Virus record (IMG/VR): IMGVR_UViG_3300033146_001218
Location: 1 to 33,083 of that record
Direction: 5' to 3' (one strand)
Source of the DNA: a virus
DNA: 33,083 nucleotides
Shown: positions 21,466 through 31,231 of the stretch, piece after piece
How the letters are laid out: each line of letters opens with the position of its first letter
Position numbering within the stretch: the stretch's first letter is position 1
Program-made: the position numbers and the translations under genes
Notes under the pieces: model-generated
Seen by the model: only the letters and a program-made list of their open reading frames with translations
Told to the model about the DNA's origin: nothing
Databases searched by the model: none

Positions 21466-22272
21466 TTAACTAATAAACTTTTTATATTCTCTCAATCTTC
21501 GTATTCTAAGACCAGGAAATTTCTTATCATTTATCCTAAATGTCTTTATTAATTCAGCAGTTTTCTGATAATTTCCTTTTTTTAATTCTTGAATGAAATC
21601 AGATTTCAACATACCAGAAACACCGGAATTATATGTTATTGATACCAAAGCATCATATTGATTTTGTGTTAATTTAATATCAATACCTTTATTCTTCCAT
21701 CGTTTCCATAATCTTCTCATACCAGCAACTTTTTCATTTACATCTTTATGAAATATTCTTGTTGCTTCATTTTCCGTTATAGTATCACCAATATGATATT
21801 TAGAATTTTCAATTCTTTCAGCATGACCATAACCAATAGTTATCATACCATCACCTATTTTATAGGCTGTTAAACTCAGTTTCTCTTCATCACGAATCAT
21901 ATTCCAACCTGCTTGACTAAGATGTAATTCAGAAATATCTTTATATGCTGAATTTTTTAAAGTATCTTCAAAATTCGTTTCTAAATTATTTATTTGAGAA
22001 TCAATATCTGGTGATATTTCTTTTAATGGATTTACTTTTTGTTTTTCTAATTCGTCTAAAATTTCTTTCATGTTTTCATCTTCAATCTCATCTTTGATTT
22101 TTGGACTAGCAATTAGTTCTTGAATTTCAGACACAGAATATATAGCCAATAAACTAACCAATACTAATTTGATAGTTTTCTTAGATACTTTTTCTTTTAA
22201 TTTATTAAAAATATTTTTAACATTCATAAAATTTTCATTTATTTCACTATTAAAGTTATTATAATTTTTCAA
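21466..22272 (-). CDS. GH24 lysozyme with leader-like N-terminus and membrane helix
   Basis: The 268-residue protein ends in a T4-lysozyme-type domain (about 115-268). E130 lies seven residues before Y137, as T4 E11 before Y18, and T145 in I-T-I-G-Y-G-H matches T4 T26. The T4 D20 position is Ile139, with Asp141 two residues on. N-A-L-V-S-I-T-Y-N-S-G-type sequence (here D-A-L-V-S-I-T-Y-N-S-G) and R-L-R-E-Y-K-K-F are also family features. It cuts the peptidoglycan glycan chain. Residues 1-13, MKNYNNFNSEINE, look like a capsid-targeting leader. A membrane helix (about 33-48) and an acidic linker follow. It may be a signal-arrest endolysin or a head-packaged lysozyme. Confidence 0.85.
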   Translation of the reverse strand: MKNYNNFNSEINENFMNVKNIFNKLKEKVSKKTIKLVLVSLLAIYSVSEIQELIASPKIKDEIEDENMKEILDELEKQKVNPLKEISPDIDSQINNLETNFEDTLKNSAYKDISELHLSQAGWNMIRDEEKLSLTAYKIGDGMITIGYGHAERIENSKYHIGDTITENEATRIFHKDVNEKVAGMRRLWKRWKNKGIDIKLTQNQYDALVSITYNSGVSGMLKSDFIQELKKGNYQKTAELIKTFRINDKKFPGLRIRRLREYKKFIS

Positions 22273-22293
22273 TTTTCAGTTATTAGTTTTGTT

Positions 22294-22303
22294 TATATAT
22301 AAA
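22294..22303 (-). promoter_or_regulatory. Late-promoter-like box
   Basis: The minus strand reads TTTATATATA, with 21 bases to the lysozyme ATG, the same spacing as the other copies. Confidence 0.45.
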
Positions 22304-22335
22304 AATCATAGTTTTGTTTTTTATATACAAAATAA

Positions 22336-22393
22336 AAAAGTCAAGTTATAATCTAACTTTTATGATAAAAAATCAGCTTATGACTTGACTTTT
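22336..22393 (-). terminator. Probable terminator with a long loop
   Basis: AAAAGTCAAGT (22336-22346) pairs with ACTTGACTTTT (22383-22393), and about five more pairs (one G-T) extend the stem inward, leaving a loop of about 26 bases. It lies five bases past the stop of the 22398 gene on the minus strand. Confidence 0.65.
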
Positions 22394-22397
22394 AATA

Positions 22398-22682
22398 TTA
22401 AAAGTTTGGCATTGATGGTGGCTTAAAATTATTCGTATTTGGCATTTTAGGCATATTACCCATCATATTATTTTGTTGTTCTTGTTGTTGTTCCTGTTGA
22501 TTTTTATTTCTATCATTTTCCTGCTTATTGCGTTCATTCATGATTTTAATATATTCTTCAAACTCCCAATAACTCATCTTATCTATTTCAGAAGGACCAA
22601 TTGATTTCTGCCATAAGAATTCAAATTTATTCTTAATTAAAGTAGTCAAATGGATTTGAAATAACGAAAAGACTTGATGCAC
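22398..22682 (-). CDS. Downstream frame of the gp26-like gene, possible gp51-like or frameshift product
   Basis: This frame overlaps the last 50 bases of the gp26-like gene. The only upstream start is a GTG at 22682, deep within that gene. The part after the upstream stop codes for F-E-F-L-W-Q-K-S-I-G-P-S-E-I-D-K-M-S-Y-W-E-F and a Q/N/M/P-rich tail ending P-S-M-P-N-F. Reaching it from the gp26-like frame needs a +1 (or -2) shift. Short C-terminal extensions made by frameshift are typical of tail assembly chaperones, and T4 has gp51 beside gp26. A separate start at TTG or ATT near 22640, or ATG inside the frame, is the alternative. A terminator follows. Confidence 0.55.
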   Translation of the reverse strand: MHQVFSLFQIHLTTLIKNKFEFLWQKSIGPSEIDKMSYWEFEEYIKIMNERNKQENDRNKNQQEQQQEQQNNMMGNMPKMPNTNNFKPPSMPNF

Positions 22683-23583
22683 CGTTGGGAAATGTCATGT
22701 CTGTGTGGACCTCCTGACCACACTCTGGGCATTTCATCATTAAACCTTTTAAACCAAATACCATTTTATCAACTGCATGATTTAATATTTGAAATGTTTC
22801 CATTTCCATGCGTTTAAATTCATCTTCTTTTGATTTAATACCATCTTCAGTTATCGCAACTCGATCATACAACATAAATGGAATAATTTTTAAAAATGAA
22901 ACATTAGGTGTTTTTTTCTCTTGTACTTTTTTCTTAATATCTTCATAGAAAACTTCTTGTATTCCAATTGTTGGTGGTGCTAATTTATAAGAACCTCCAC
23001 CGATGTTGAATTCAAAACATTTCAAATCTTGCTTGTAGAATTTTTTCAATTCTTCTGGCATTTCATGATTAACAAAAGTTTTTGGATGTTGTTGATTTGC
23101 TGTTGCTCTAAAAGGAATAGAAAAATCATGACTACAATATTCACATTGTATTTCTTTCGCTAAACTATTTCCTGATTGAAATGTCAATTCTCTAATCATA
23201 AATACTAATTGTAATCTATCACCGTCTTTAATATCTTTATATGAACCTTTTTTACCATTTGGTAAATCTACTCTTATACAAGCTGATAATAGTTGATTCA
23301 TTTTTTCTGTAACATCTAATAAGTTTTTATCATCAACAACTGAATATGCTTGTACTTCATTCACTTTTGCTGATCTAATTTTTATTTTGAAACCTGCTTG
23401 ATAAAATATACCTAATGGTAAAGAATTTAATTCAACATTTAAATAATCTAAATTGTTTGATGTTGTAGGTAAATTTTCTTTCATTTCATGTATTTCATTC
23501 TTTATTTCTTCAACATTACCTGATGTCTCAGAAATAAATTGATTTAAATAATCATCTTGTGCTTGTTTATCTTTTTCGTCCAT
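22633..23583 (-). CDS. 26: Baseplate hub / tail assembly chaperone, T4 gp26-like
   Basis: The 316-residue protein has a central region typical of the T4 gp26 baseplate family: L-P-L-G-I-F-Y (about 54-60), I-R-S-A-K-V-N-E-V, then D-R-L-Q-L-V-F-M-I-R-E-L-T-F. Two zinc-type pairs follow, C-E-Y-C at about 148-151 and C-P-E-C near 283-286, close enough to form one ribbon in three dimensions. In T4, gp26 is needed for hub assembly next to the tape measure gp29. The first 45 residues are charged and helical. A late-type box precedes it by 20 bases, and a second reading frame overlaps its end. Confidence 0.65.
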   Translation of the reverse strand: MDEKDKQAQDDYLNQFISETSGNVEEIKNEIHEMKENLPTTSNNLDYLNVELNSLPLGIFYQAGFKIKIRSAKVNEVQAYSVVDDKNLLDVTEKMNQLLSACIRVDLPNGKKGSYKDIKDGDRLQLVFMIRELTFQSGNSLAKEIQCEYCSHDFSIPFRATANQQHPKTFVNHEMPEELKKFYKQDLKCFEFNIGGGSYKLAPPTIGIQEVFYEDIKKKVQEKKTPNVSFLKIIPFMLYDRVAITEDGIKSKEDEFKRMEMETFQILNHAVDKMVFGLKGLMMKCPECGQEVHTDMTFPNGASSLFVISNPFDYFN

Positions 23584-23603
23584 TCTTTAATCTTATTTTT
23601 ATT

Positions 23604-23613
23604 TATATATTTT
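23604..23613 (-). promoter_or_regulatory. Late-promoter-like box variant
   Basis: The minus strand reads AAAATATATA, two bases off the common box, 20 bases before the gp26-like ATG. Together with the plus-strand box at 23663 it makes a divergent late promoter region. Confidence 0.4.
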
Positions 23614-23662
23614 GTAGTATATAGTCAAATGAAGATTATTTTAATAAATAGAGTTTTGATTT

Positions 23663-23672
23663 TTAATATATA
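23663..23672 (+). promoter_or_regulatory. Late-promoter-like box
   Basis: Exact TTAATATATA, 22 bases before the ATG of the HAD gene. The following giant gene has no box of its own, so this promoter probably drives both. Confidence 0.5.
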
Positions 23673-23694
23673 GATAAAATGAAATAATATTTTA

Positions 23695-24531
23695 ATGAAA
23701 CCAATTCAAAATATAATAAACTTTTTTGATTTAGATGGTGTATTATGGAACACAAAATCAAAAATATGGATAGTTGATAAAGAAGATCCATCAAAACCAA
23801 TAATAAGATTAGATAAAAAAGAATCAACTAATATTTTATTAGGATTATATTTTAAAGAAAATCTTAAAATAGAATATAATGGTGAAGAATATTTTATATC
23901 AGAAAAATTACTAAATAAAATCAGTAAAAAGAAGAGAATTGCAATAGAAAGACTTGGTCTTTCTTGGATTGAATTTTATGATAAAAAATATCTTGACAAA
24001 ACAAATGTGTCATTTTTAATCGATAATATAACACATCTGAGAAATGAGAATAATATTATTTGTGTTTTGACTGGTCGTGCTTATCAAAATAGACACGGTA
24101 ATCTTTTAAATAAGTTAAGAAAAACTCTATTGGACATAGGAATAGAAATATATAAGGTATATTTTGTTTCTAAGAAATTCTATTTCAAACATAATGAAGA
24201 AATTAGTTTAAATAAAAGTCATGTTTTATTAGAACATATGCTTGGTATTAAAATTGAAGATGGTAAATTTATACCACAGAAACAAGATTGGTATAGTGAA
24301 GTTCATTTTTATGATGACAATAAAATGAATATTGATTATGCGAATGATATACAAGTTTTATTTGAAAGAATAATGAAGAAGTCAGATGATGAATTATTTT
24401 TAACTATAATCAATAGAATTAAAAATAATAATATAAAATTAGTTACTCATTTAGTGACTGGTAATGATACAAATAAATTTGTGTCGAGAGAAATTATATT
24501 AACTGAACCTATTCGTTTTCCTATCAAATAA
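23695..24531 (+). CDS. HAD-superfamily phosphatase
   Basis: The 278-residue protein has the HAD motifs in order: F-F-D-L-D-G-V-L-W (D12 nucleophile, D14 acid/base), V-L-T-G-R with the motif II Thr near residue 123, and H-F-Y-D-D-N near residue 205 with the metal-binding Asp pair. HAD phosphatases of this kind remove phosphate from small molecules or nucleic acid 3' ends, and the D-x-D-G-V-L-W and L-T-G-R forms are like HAD domains of RNA-repair proteins. With the separate polynucleotide 5'-kinase at 524-1096 it could form a two-gene equivalent of T4 Pnkp, but the different promoter type argues for other uses. The giant gene follows after 26 bases. Confidence 0.72.
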   Translation: MKPIQNIINFFDLDGVLWNTKSKIWIVDKEDPSKPIIRLDKKESTNILLGLYFKENLKIEYNGEEYFISEKLLNKISKKKRIAIERLGLSWIEFYDKKYLDKTNVSFLIDNITHLRNENNIICVLTGRAYQNRHGNLLNKLRKTLLDIGIEIYKVYFVSKKFYFKHNEEISLNKSHVLLEHMLGIKIEDGKFIPQKQDWYSEVHFYDDNKMNIDYANDIQVLFERIMKKSDDELFLTIINRIKNNNIKLVTHLVTGNDTNKFVSREIILTEPIRFPIK

Positions 24532-24557
24532 TTCTTTAAAAAAATTTATGCAAATAA

Positions 24558-27500
24558 ATGCCAGATGCAACAGATAATAAAGAAACATTATTAGAAGGTT
24601 TATCATTTTCTACATTAGAAGCAACTAAGAAAACTAAGAAACGCTTAGAAAAAGAAAGAAAATCATATCAACAACAAATAGAATATTATACAAATATTCT
24701 AAATGATGATATATTACCTGATTTAAAAAATAGTATTTTAAAATTAGAACAAAAAATCAGTGCAAAAAATATAGAAATTTCTGAATTACAACAAAGTATT
24801 CTATATAATTCTTCTGATTATTCTAATGTTGAATTAATCTTAAAGAAAGAAGAGTTATCTAAATTATGTGATGAATTATTATCATTAGAAACAGAATTGA
24901 AGAAAGAACAAGAAAATTATAATTATCAAAAGCAAAAATTAAGTGAACTTTCATTTGATGAAATCAAAGATAAAATCAATAGTTTAAATGAGAAATTAAA
25001 CAAAAACACTGAGCAATTAACATTTATTAGAAATAAAATGAGATTGTTACAATTAGATGAACCAGAAGAAGTTAAGCAAAATAAAATTCAATTATCTGAA
25101 ATTGATTTAGAAAAAGTTAATTTAGATAATTTTGATCTTAATTCAATATTACCAGAAAGTGATTTAGAATTTTTAAATAAAACTTGGTATGAAGAATGGG
25201 ACAATAAGATATATATTGATGAAAATCTCGGAATATATATCTTATATGATAAGCCTGGTGTTATTGGTACAACTATGAAATGTTTTTTTGGTGCTGGTGA
25301 TATACCAACACAAACAATTGAAAGTATGAGCAATCCAGCTCTTGGAGGTTTAGCAGGTATATTAGATATGTTTATTGAAACATTGATAAAAGCAATTGGT
25401 CAGTTTGCTAAACAATTTTTCTTTTTCAAAAATACGATAGATTTATTAGCTGGATTAGAGTTAGGTGAATTATTAGGTAATGCTATACCAGGTATTGTTA
25501 AAGTATTACAAGAATTAAAATTAATGCTTACTGACACACCGAAATGGATGTTAAAAACATTATTAGGTCCTTTGTTTGATACTAATGTTCCAATTCCAAA
25601 ATTTTGTATTAATATCGGAGATTTTATTCCATTTTTACCGTTTAATTTATGTATTCCAGAAATAGATCCATTTGGTTATTTTTCAAAAAATACTGCTTTA
25701 AATTTGAATGCTGATCCAAGAGATGTTCCAATAACTTGGTTAGCAGACATACAAACTGAAGTACTCGAAATGAAAAAAGAAGAAAAAGTTAGTGCATTAG
25801 AAAATAGAATAAAGAAATTAAAAATACTTAATGATAAGATAAAAGAATTAGAGAATAGGATTAATAGAATTAATATTTATGATAAACAAGTTACAATCTG
25901 TTTAAATAAACTCAAACAATTAGAATTAAAAGAAAAATCTTGTCATGATACTGGATGTACACAAGAAATAATAGATTTAACTTGTAGTGAGATTGATAAA
26001 CAAAAAAAATGTTTAAATGATCTATTAGGTAAACAAAAAGTTGAACAACATATCATAGATATTATGCATTGTGATATACAGTCAAAAGATAGTTTTGTTA
26101 TGATACCTATATTTTGTCAATCTTTAATAGATGCTAAGAAAGAATTAGAAATATTAAAAAAAGATAAAGAAATATTAAATAAGAATGAAATTAAATCAAA
26201 ATTTGATTATAAAAAACGTTCTATTATTGTTGCTATGAATGAGAATATAGAAAATGATGGTTTAGCAGACAAATTAGAAGAATTATATGACTTAGGAGTG
26301 AATGTGTATGACAATACAAATTTAGAATTATTACAAAAAATAGGTCATGATTTTACAAGTGATGATTATCTTAAAAAATTAATTGATTTAAGAAGTGAAA
26401 AAATTTCTTTATCAAATAATAAACAATTAAGATTTTTATATGATTTAGGATTTTCATTTAATGATCCAAACCACATATCAAAAATACATCAATTATCAAA
26501 ATATATTAGTTTAGATTCAACACAATTAATCTTATTGGTTGATATGGGGTTAAATCTACAAAATGAAAATGTTTTTGATGTTTTAAAAGAATTAAAATCA
26601 TTAAATATTAAATTAACAAAAACAATATTAGTTCGACTAGAAACCATTGGTTTTAATTTTAATAATCCACATAGTATAGAAAATTTAAAAATACTTGGAG
26701 ACTATATAGATTTAGGTGATGTTAAAGCATATGAAACAGCAATACAAAGAAATATTAGTTTAAATAATCCATATTTCAAAGATATTTTAATAAAAACACA
26801 TAAAATTGGTTTGCGTTGGGGTGGTTCCGATTCTAATGGTTATTTCAATGTAGAAGATGAAATTATTTCAGATACTTCTATACCAACTAATGTAGATTAT
26901 ATTATAAAAATATTGGATTATTTTAAAATGTCAGATAATAATTATATTGCACAAAAATATTATCGTGATATTTATTCAGAAGCAAAAGTAAAAAATGAAC
27001 TTAGTATATATGATGATATAACATATATTGAAACATTAAATTATACAACACAATATAGTGATGGTGAAACAGAAATAAATCGGATTGATGCAATATACAC
27101 ATTACATACTTCTGGTGATTATCATGGTGCTGAAATTGAAATTTATATAGATAATGTTTTAACTGATACGATCACTAGTTCATCTTCAATAATAACTGAT
27201 TATAGTTACACTATACCATATAATAAAGAATTTAAATTGATATGGCATTCTGGTAGCGATGATACAGAATCAGAATTAAATGTAAATGTAAATAAAAATG
27301 GCAATAATATTACAATATATGATTTTTCTACATTTGGTATACCTAATGATAATGATGATTTTTTAATCGATCAGCAAACAATAACTGAAGTTTTATATGA
27401 AAATGAATGGTATGATACAAATAATGATCTACATGAAGATGGTAGAGTTTACACATCTTTTTATGCTGAAATACCGGCATCATATAAAATGGAATTAACT

Positions 27501-30500
27501 GGTAATTTTCATGGCGCTGAAATTAATGTATATATTGATGATATATTACAAGGTTCATATACAAACTCAACAACAAATACAAGTGTAATTGAGTTTGATG
27601 TACCATATGGTTTAACATTAAAATTAACATATTCAAATGCTGTATCTCAAACACTATCAGAAGCATCATACAATTTATTATATAAAGATAATATTATTGA
27701 TACATATAACTCATTTCTTGGTACAAATTTATTAACAACTGATACAAGAAATGAAAAAAAATTAACTTTAAATTATGCGATAAAATCATTAAATTTAAGT
27801 CATTTTTATGATAAAATAAATCAATACAGCAAATATGATATTATATTGAATATTCCAAAATTAAATGATATAAAACCGTATGAAGAACCATATAATATAA
27901 AAACACCAAATAAATTATTATTTATTGATAATATAAATGGTTTCATCGAGAAATTATTATTATTAAAAGAATTTCATGAATATAAAGGTTGGAAAATAGG
28001 TGATACCGGAGAAATATCAAATGAACAATTAGGTGGTAATTATATTGATAATGATTGGAATAATATTAATGATGATTTTGATATTTTAACACAAGGTAGT
28101 GGATTAAATGCAACAAAAGAAATTAATACTACTGAACATCAAATTTCTTTTGATGTCTTACGAGGTGTTTATAATGAATTGGAAAAATTAGGTTTAAATA
28201 TTAAAGATCCTAATTTTAAAACAAATTTTGATTATTTTTTTAATAATCTTGGTATCTCTATGGATGAAAGTGTATTATTAGACACTACAAGAGTTGTAAC
28301 ATTAACATATACAGATATTAAACGATGGGAATGGAATGATCTTGTGCCTTACCATCCAGTCGTTACAATTGATCTTTCAACAAATAAAGTAGATCCCGAT
28401 GTATATTCTAATGCAAGATATAATGCAACAATCAGCGTCACAGAAGTAAAAAAAGAAAATGTGAGCAAACAACCAATGAAATCCGTTGTTCAGTTTAATG
28501 TGTTACAAAAATTAGGTTTCAATTTTAAACAACCAAACGCATTAACATTTTTAAATAAATTAGTTGGATTGAACCTTGACTTAAAAAAACACGAAACAAA
28601 ATTAACCATAGATGCATTAATATCTATTGGATGGCATCTTACAAATGATACAAATTATAATAAATTACAATATCTTATAGATAATGGTCTTAATTTCAAA
28701 ATATTAGAAGAACCAGACACAATAGTTACTACACCAGTATCTCAAATGTATTCTAAATTAGAACATTTATCTTTATTTGGTTTTAATTTTCAGAAAAATA
28801 ATTATCAAGAAGTATTTAGTATACTAAATTCATTAAATATTAAATTAAAAAATACAAATTTTGAAGCAGTTATTGAAAATCTTATTGGTTTTGGTATCAA
28901 TTTAAATGATGATGATTGGTATTCTAAATTAAATATTTTAATTAATGAAAAATTTGATTTCACTCCGGGTGATGATATTAATATTATTGATGATTGGCGA
29001 TTAAGATTAGATAATTTATCTCTTATGGGAATCGATTTTAATGGTTATGATTGGTATGCTAATTATCAGAAGATGAAATCATTTAAACAATTTGGATTAA
29101 ATTATACTGATATAACATTACGAAAAAAGATTACTATTTTAACAAACTTGGGTTTAGATTTTTCTAAACCAGAAGATGAGTGGAAACAAAAAGTCGAAAG
29201 TCTAATAAAATTAAAATTAATAAAAATACCTTCTAATATCATTTCTAATAAAAAAGATTATCTTTCTAAATTAAGAGAAGATAAATTAACAATCAATAAA
29301 GAATTGATAAAATATCAAAGATTAAACAATGATCCAACATATATTATTGATGATGAAATAAGTAAAATCAAAATTAAGATTAAACATTTAGACTCTCAAA
29401 TAAATATTGAGGAAAATTATAAGAAAAGAGATAAATTGTGTGTTTTATTTGATAATGATAAAAGAGTATTGACAGAATTATTATTAAAAAAGGAAAGTAT
29501 AATTAAATTACAACCTAATTATGATAAAGAAATTGAAAACTTAACGACACAGAAAGAAAATTTAATCAATCAAGTATATAAATTAAATGAAAAAATAATA
29601 TTTGAAAGTTTAGATAAATTTAAAGGATTTGAAACGAGCGGTTTAAATTTTTATGATAAAAATTATCAAAAAAATATAGATAATGTTATAGATTCTGGAT
29701 TTAATTTCGGATTAGTTGATTGGGAAGATAAATTAAAATTAATCACAAAATTATTCCCAGTAAATCCTATTTTGGAATGGATTAAGTCATTAGTGGAAAT
29801 GATTAAAACGATTATTATGATGCCAGTACAAATGCTAATGGGTATCATAAAAATGCTTATTGATTTAATTAAGCAAGTTATCGGTATACCATTAAATCCA
29901 GTTAAAATTCCAGATTGGTCGAAAGGTATTTTAGATAAATTTAAAGCATTAATTGATTTAATAATGTCATTAACAACAATAGAAGGTATTATGGACATAT
30001 TATTTATGTCACCAGACGGTTTAAAATTAATAGATGTTTTTATTCCTGGATTTGCTTCGTTTATGTCAATGTTAATGAAAAAAGTAACATCTTGGAAAGA
30101 TGATTATAAAGATAGTATCAAAGCATTATCTGATAAAAAATCTCAGTTAAAAAATTTAAAAATTGATAAAAATATATTAAATAATAAATTATCATTGTTT
30201 ATTGATCAATTAAATAATTCATCAACAAGTACTGATAACGTAGAAAAAAATATTGAACTACAAAAGAAAATATTACTCGAAAATAATGAGACATTAAAAA
30301 AATTGTTAGATAGTGATGTGTCTATATCGAAACAAACATTATTAAATATACAGAAAGAGTTAGAAAAAAATTGTGATTCAATAGATGAAGTAGATAATAT
30401 GTTAAATGAAGCGAATAATTTATCAACACAACAATTAAATAATAATATTACGAATTTAGATAAAAATAAAGATAATTTAGAAATACAAATTAAAAAATTA

Positions 30501-31226
30501 TCTAATGACATCAATAAATTAAATATCCAAAAAAATGAATTGAAAGATAAAGCAAGTTTAGGAGATTTATGTTCTTGGACTGAAAATGTTGATGTATTAA
30601 TATTAAAAGTATTGAAAGATTTTGTTATGGAGATGAGAAATAAACCTAATCCATATGATGAAAGATTACAGAAAAATCAACAATCTATTGATAATATTAA
30701 TAAAGCATTAACCATCGCTCAAACGAAAAAAGATTCGTTAGAAAAATATATTAATGGTAATTCATTATCAAATCAACAAGTCAAAAATAATAAAGCAATT
30801 GTTGTCTTAAATGCTAAGATAGATAGCATAGATAAATATGCTTGTTCTAATGAATTGAGTGATAGTGAATTAGATAAATTAAGTACAATAAAAAATGATT
30901 TATTAAGAGAACGTAATGAATTAATAGACACTGATATTGATCCGAATGTTATTGGTGAGTTAAATACATTAATTAATAATCTGAAAGAAAAATTGAGAAA
31001 ATTAAAAATTGAGAAAAAAGAATTAGAAAACAAATCAAAAAAGAAACAAGATGAAATAAACGCATCAATTGAACAATTAGATGATATTGCTAAATGGTTT
31101 GTTGTAATACTGAATATTATTTGTTGTACACCAAAATTAGTTGTAAATATTATCATAGTAATATTAAATGCTGTCGGTTATATGAAAAACTTACCTACGT
31201 TATGGGAGTTTCCATATATCAATTAA
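24558..31226 (+). CDS. Giant coiled-coil protein (2222 aa), candidate tail tape measure
   Basis: Residues 1-180 are coiled coil. About 255-370 is a hydrophobic segment with G-G-L-A-G-I-L-D-M-F. A second coiled coil lies near 410-560. Helical solenoid-like units of about 20-24 residues carrying L-G-[FLI]-[ND]-[FL]-x-x-P recur at about 570-750, 1195-1235, 1310-1560 and 1690-1730. Two similar beta-domains with H-G-A-E-I start near 855 and 983. More coiled coil follows at 1565-1690 and 1850-2180. A long hydrophobic stretch (about 1735-1845) and a hydrophobic end complete it. Length, helices, membrane-like segments and the neighbouring gp26-like gene suggest a tape measure. The beta-domains are unusual for that role, so another large virion protein is possible. 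Confidence 0.5.
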   Translation: MPDATDNKETLLEGLSFSTLEATKKTKKRLEKERKSYQQQIEYYTNILNDDILPDLKNSILKLEQKISAKNIEISELQQSILYNSSDYSNVELILKKEELSKLCDELLSLETELKKEQENYNYQKQKLSELSFDEIKDKINSLNEKLNKNTEQLTFIRNKMRLLQLDEPEEVKQNKIQLSEIDLEKVNLDNFDLNSILPESDLEFLNKTWYEEWDNKIYIDENLGIYILYDKPGVIGTTMKCFFGAGDIPTQTIESMSNPALGGLAGILDMFIETLIKAIGQFAKQFFFFKNTIDLLAGLELGELLGNAIPGIVKVLQELKLMLTDTPKWMLKTLLGPLFDTNVPIPKFCINIGDFIPFLPFNLCIPEIDPFGYFSKNTALNLNADPRDVPITWLADIQTEVLEMKKEEKVSALENRIKKLKILNDKIKELENRINRINIYDKQVTICLNKLKQLELKEKSCHDTGCTQEIIDLTCSEIDKQKKCLNDLLGKQKVEQHIIDIMHCDIQSKDSFVMIPIFCQSLIDAKKELEILKKDKEILNKNEIKSKFDYKKRSIIVAMNENIENDGLADKLEELYDLGVNVYDNTNLELLQKIGHDFTSDDYLKKLIDLRSEKISLSNNKQLRFLYDLGFSFNDPNHISKIHQLSKYISLDSTQLILLVDMGLNLQNENVFDVLKELKSLNIKLTKTILVRLETIGFNFNNPHSIENLKILGDYIDLGDVKAYETAIQRNISLNNPYFKDILIKTHKIGLRWGGSDSNGYFNVEDEIISDTSIPTNVDYIIKILDYFKMSDNNYIAQKYYRDIYSEAKVKNELSIYDDITYIETLNYTTQYSDGETEINRIDAIYTLHTSGDYHGAEIEIYIDNVLTDTITSSSSIITDYSYTIPYNKEFKLIWHSGSDDTESELNVNVNKNGNNITIYDFSTFGIPNDNDDFLIDQQTITEVLYENEWYDTNNDLHEDGRVYTSFYAEIPASYKMELTGNFHGAEINVYIDDILQGSYTNSTTNTSVIEFDVPYGLTLKLTYSNAVSQTLSEASYNLLYKDNIIDTYNSFLGTNLLTTDTRNEKKLTLNYAIKSLNLSHFYDKINQYSKYDIILNIPKLNDIKPYEEPYNIKTPNKLLFIDNINGFIEKLLLLKEFHEYKGWKIGDTGEISNEQLGGNYIDNDWNNINDDFDILTQGSGLNATKEINTTEHQISFDVLRGVYNELEKLGLNIKDPNFKTNFDYFFNNLGISMDESVLLDTTRVVTLTYTDIKRWEWNDLVPYHPVVTIDLSTNKVDPDVYSNARYNATISVTEVKKENVSKQPMKSVVQFNVLQKLGFNFKQPNALTFLNKLVGLNLDLKKHETKLTIDALISIGWHLTNDTNYNKLQYLIDNGLNFKILEEPDTIVTTPVSQMYSKLEHLSLFGFNFQKNNYQEVFSILNSLNIKLKNTNFEAVIENLIGFGINLNDDDWYSKLNILINEKFDFTPGDDINIIDDWRLRLDNLSLMGIDFNGYDWYANYQKMKSFKQFGLNYTDITLRKKITILTNLGLDFSKPEDEWKQKVESLIKLKLIKIPSNIISNKKDYLSKLREDKLTINKELIKYQRLNNDPTYIIDDEISKIKIKIKHLDSQINIEENYKKRDKLCVLFDNDKRVLTELLLKKESIIKLQPNYDKEIENLTTQKENLINQVYKLNEKIIFESLDKFKGFETSGLNFYDKNYQKNIDNVIDSGFNFGLVDWEDKLKLITKLFPVNPILEWIKSLVEMIKTIIMMPVQMLMGIIKMLIDLIKQVIGIPLNPVKIPDWSKGILDKFKALIDLIMSLTTIEGIMDILFMSPDGLKLIDVFIPGFASFMSMLMKKVTSWKDDYKDSIKALSDKKSQLKNLKIDKNILNNKLSLFIDQLNNSSTSTDNVEKNIELQKKILLENNETLKKLLDSDVSISKQTLLNIQKELEKNCDSIDEVDNMLNEANNLSTQQLNNNITNLDKNKDNLEIQIKKLSNDINKLNIQKNELKDKASLGDLCSWTENVDVLILKVLKDFVMEMRNKPNPYDERLQKNQQSIDNINKALTIAQTKKDSLEKYINGNSLSNQQVKNNKAIVVLNAKIDSIDKYACSNELSDSELDKLSTIKNDLLRERNELIDTDIDPNVIGELNTLINNLKEKLRKLKIEKKELENKSKKKQDEINASIEQLDDIAKWFVVILNIICCTPKLVVNIIIVILNAVGYMKNLPTLWEFPYIN

Positions 31227-31231
31227 TAATA

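Noticed and set aside
22680-22682. GTG at 22682 as the true start of the gene at 22398
   Set aside because: It lies deep in the gp26-like frame and the residues it adds are just that gene read out of frame. A frameshift or a later start is more plausible.
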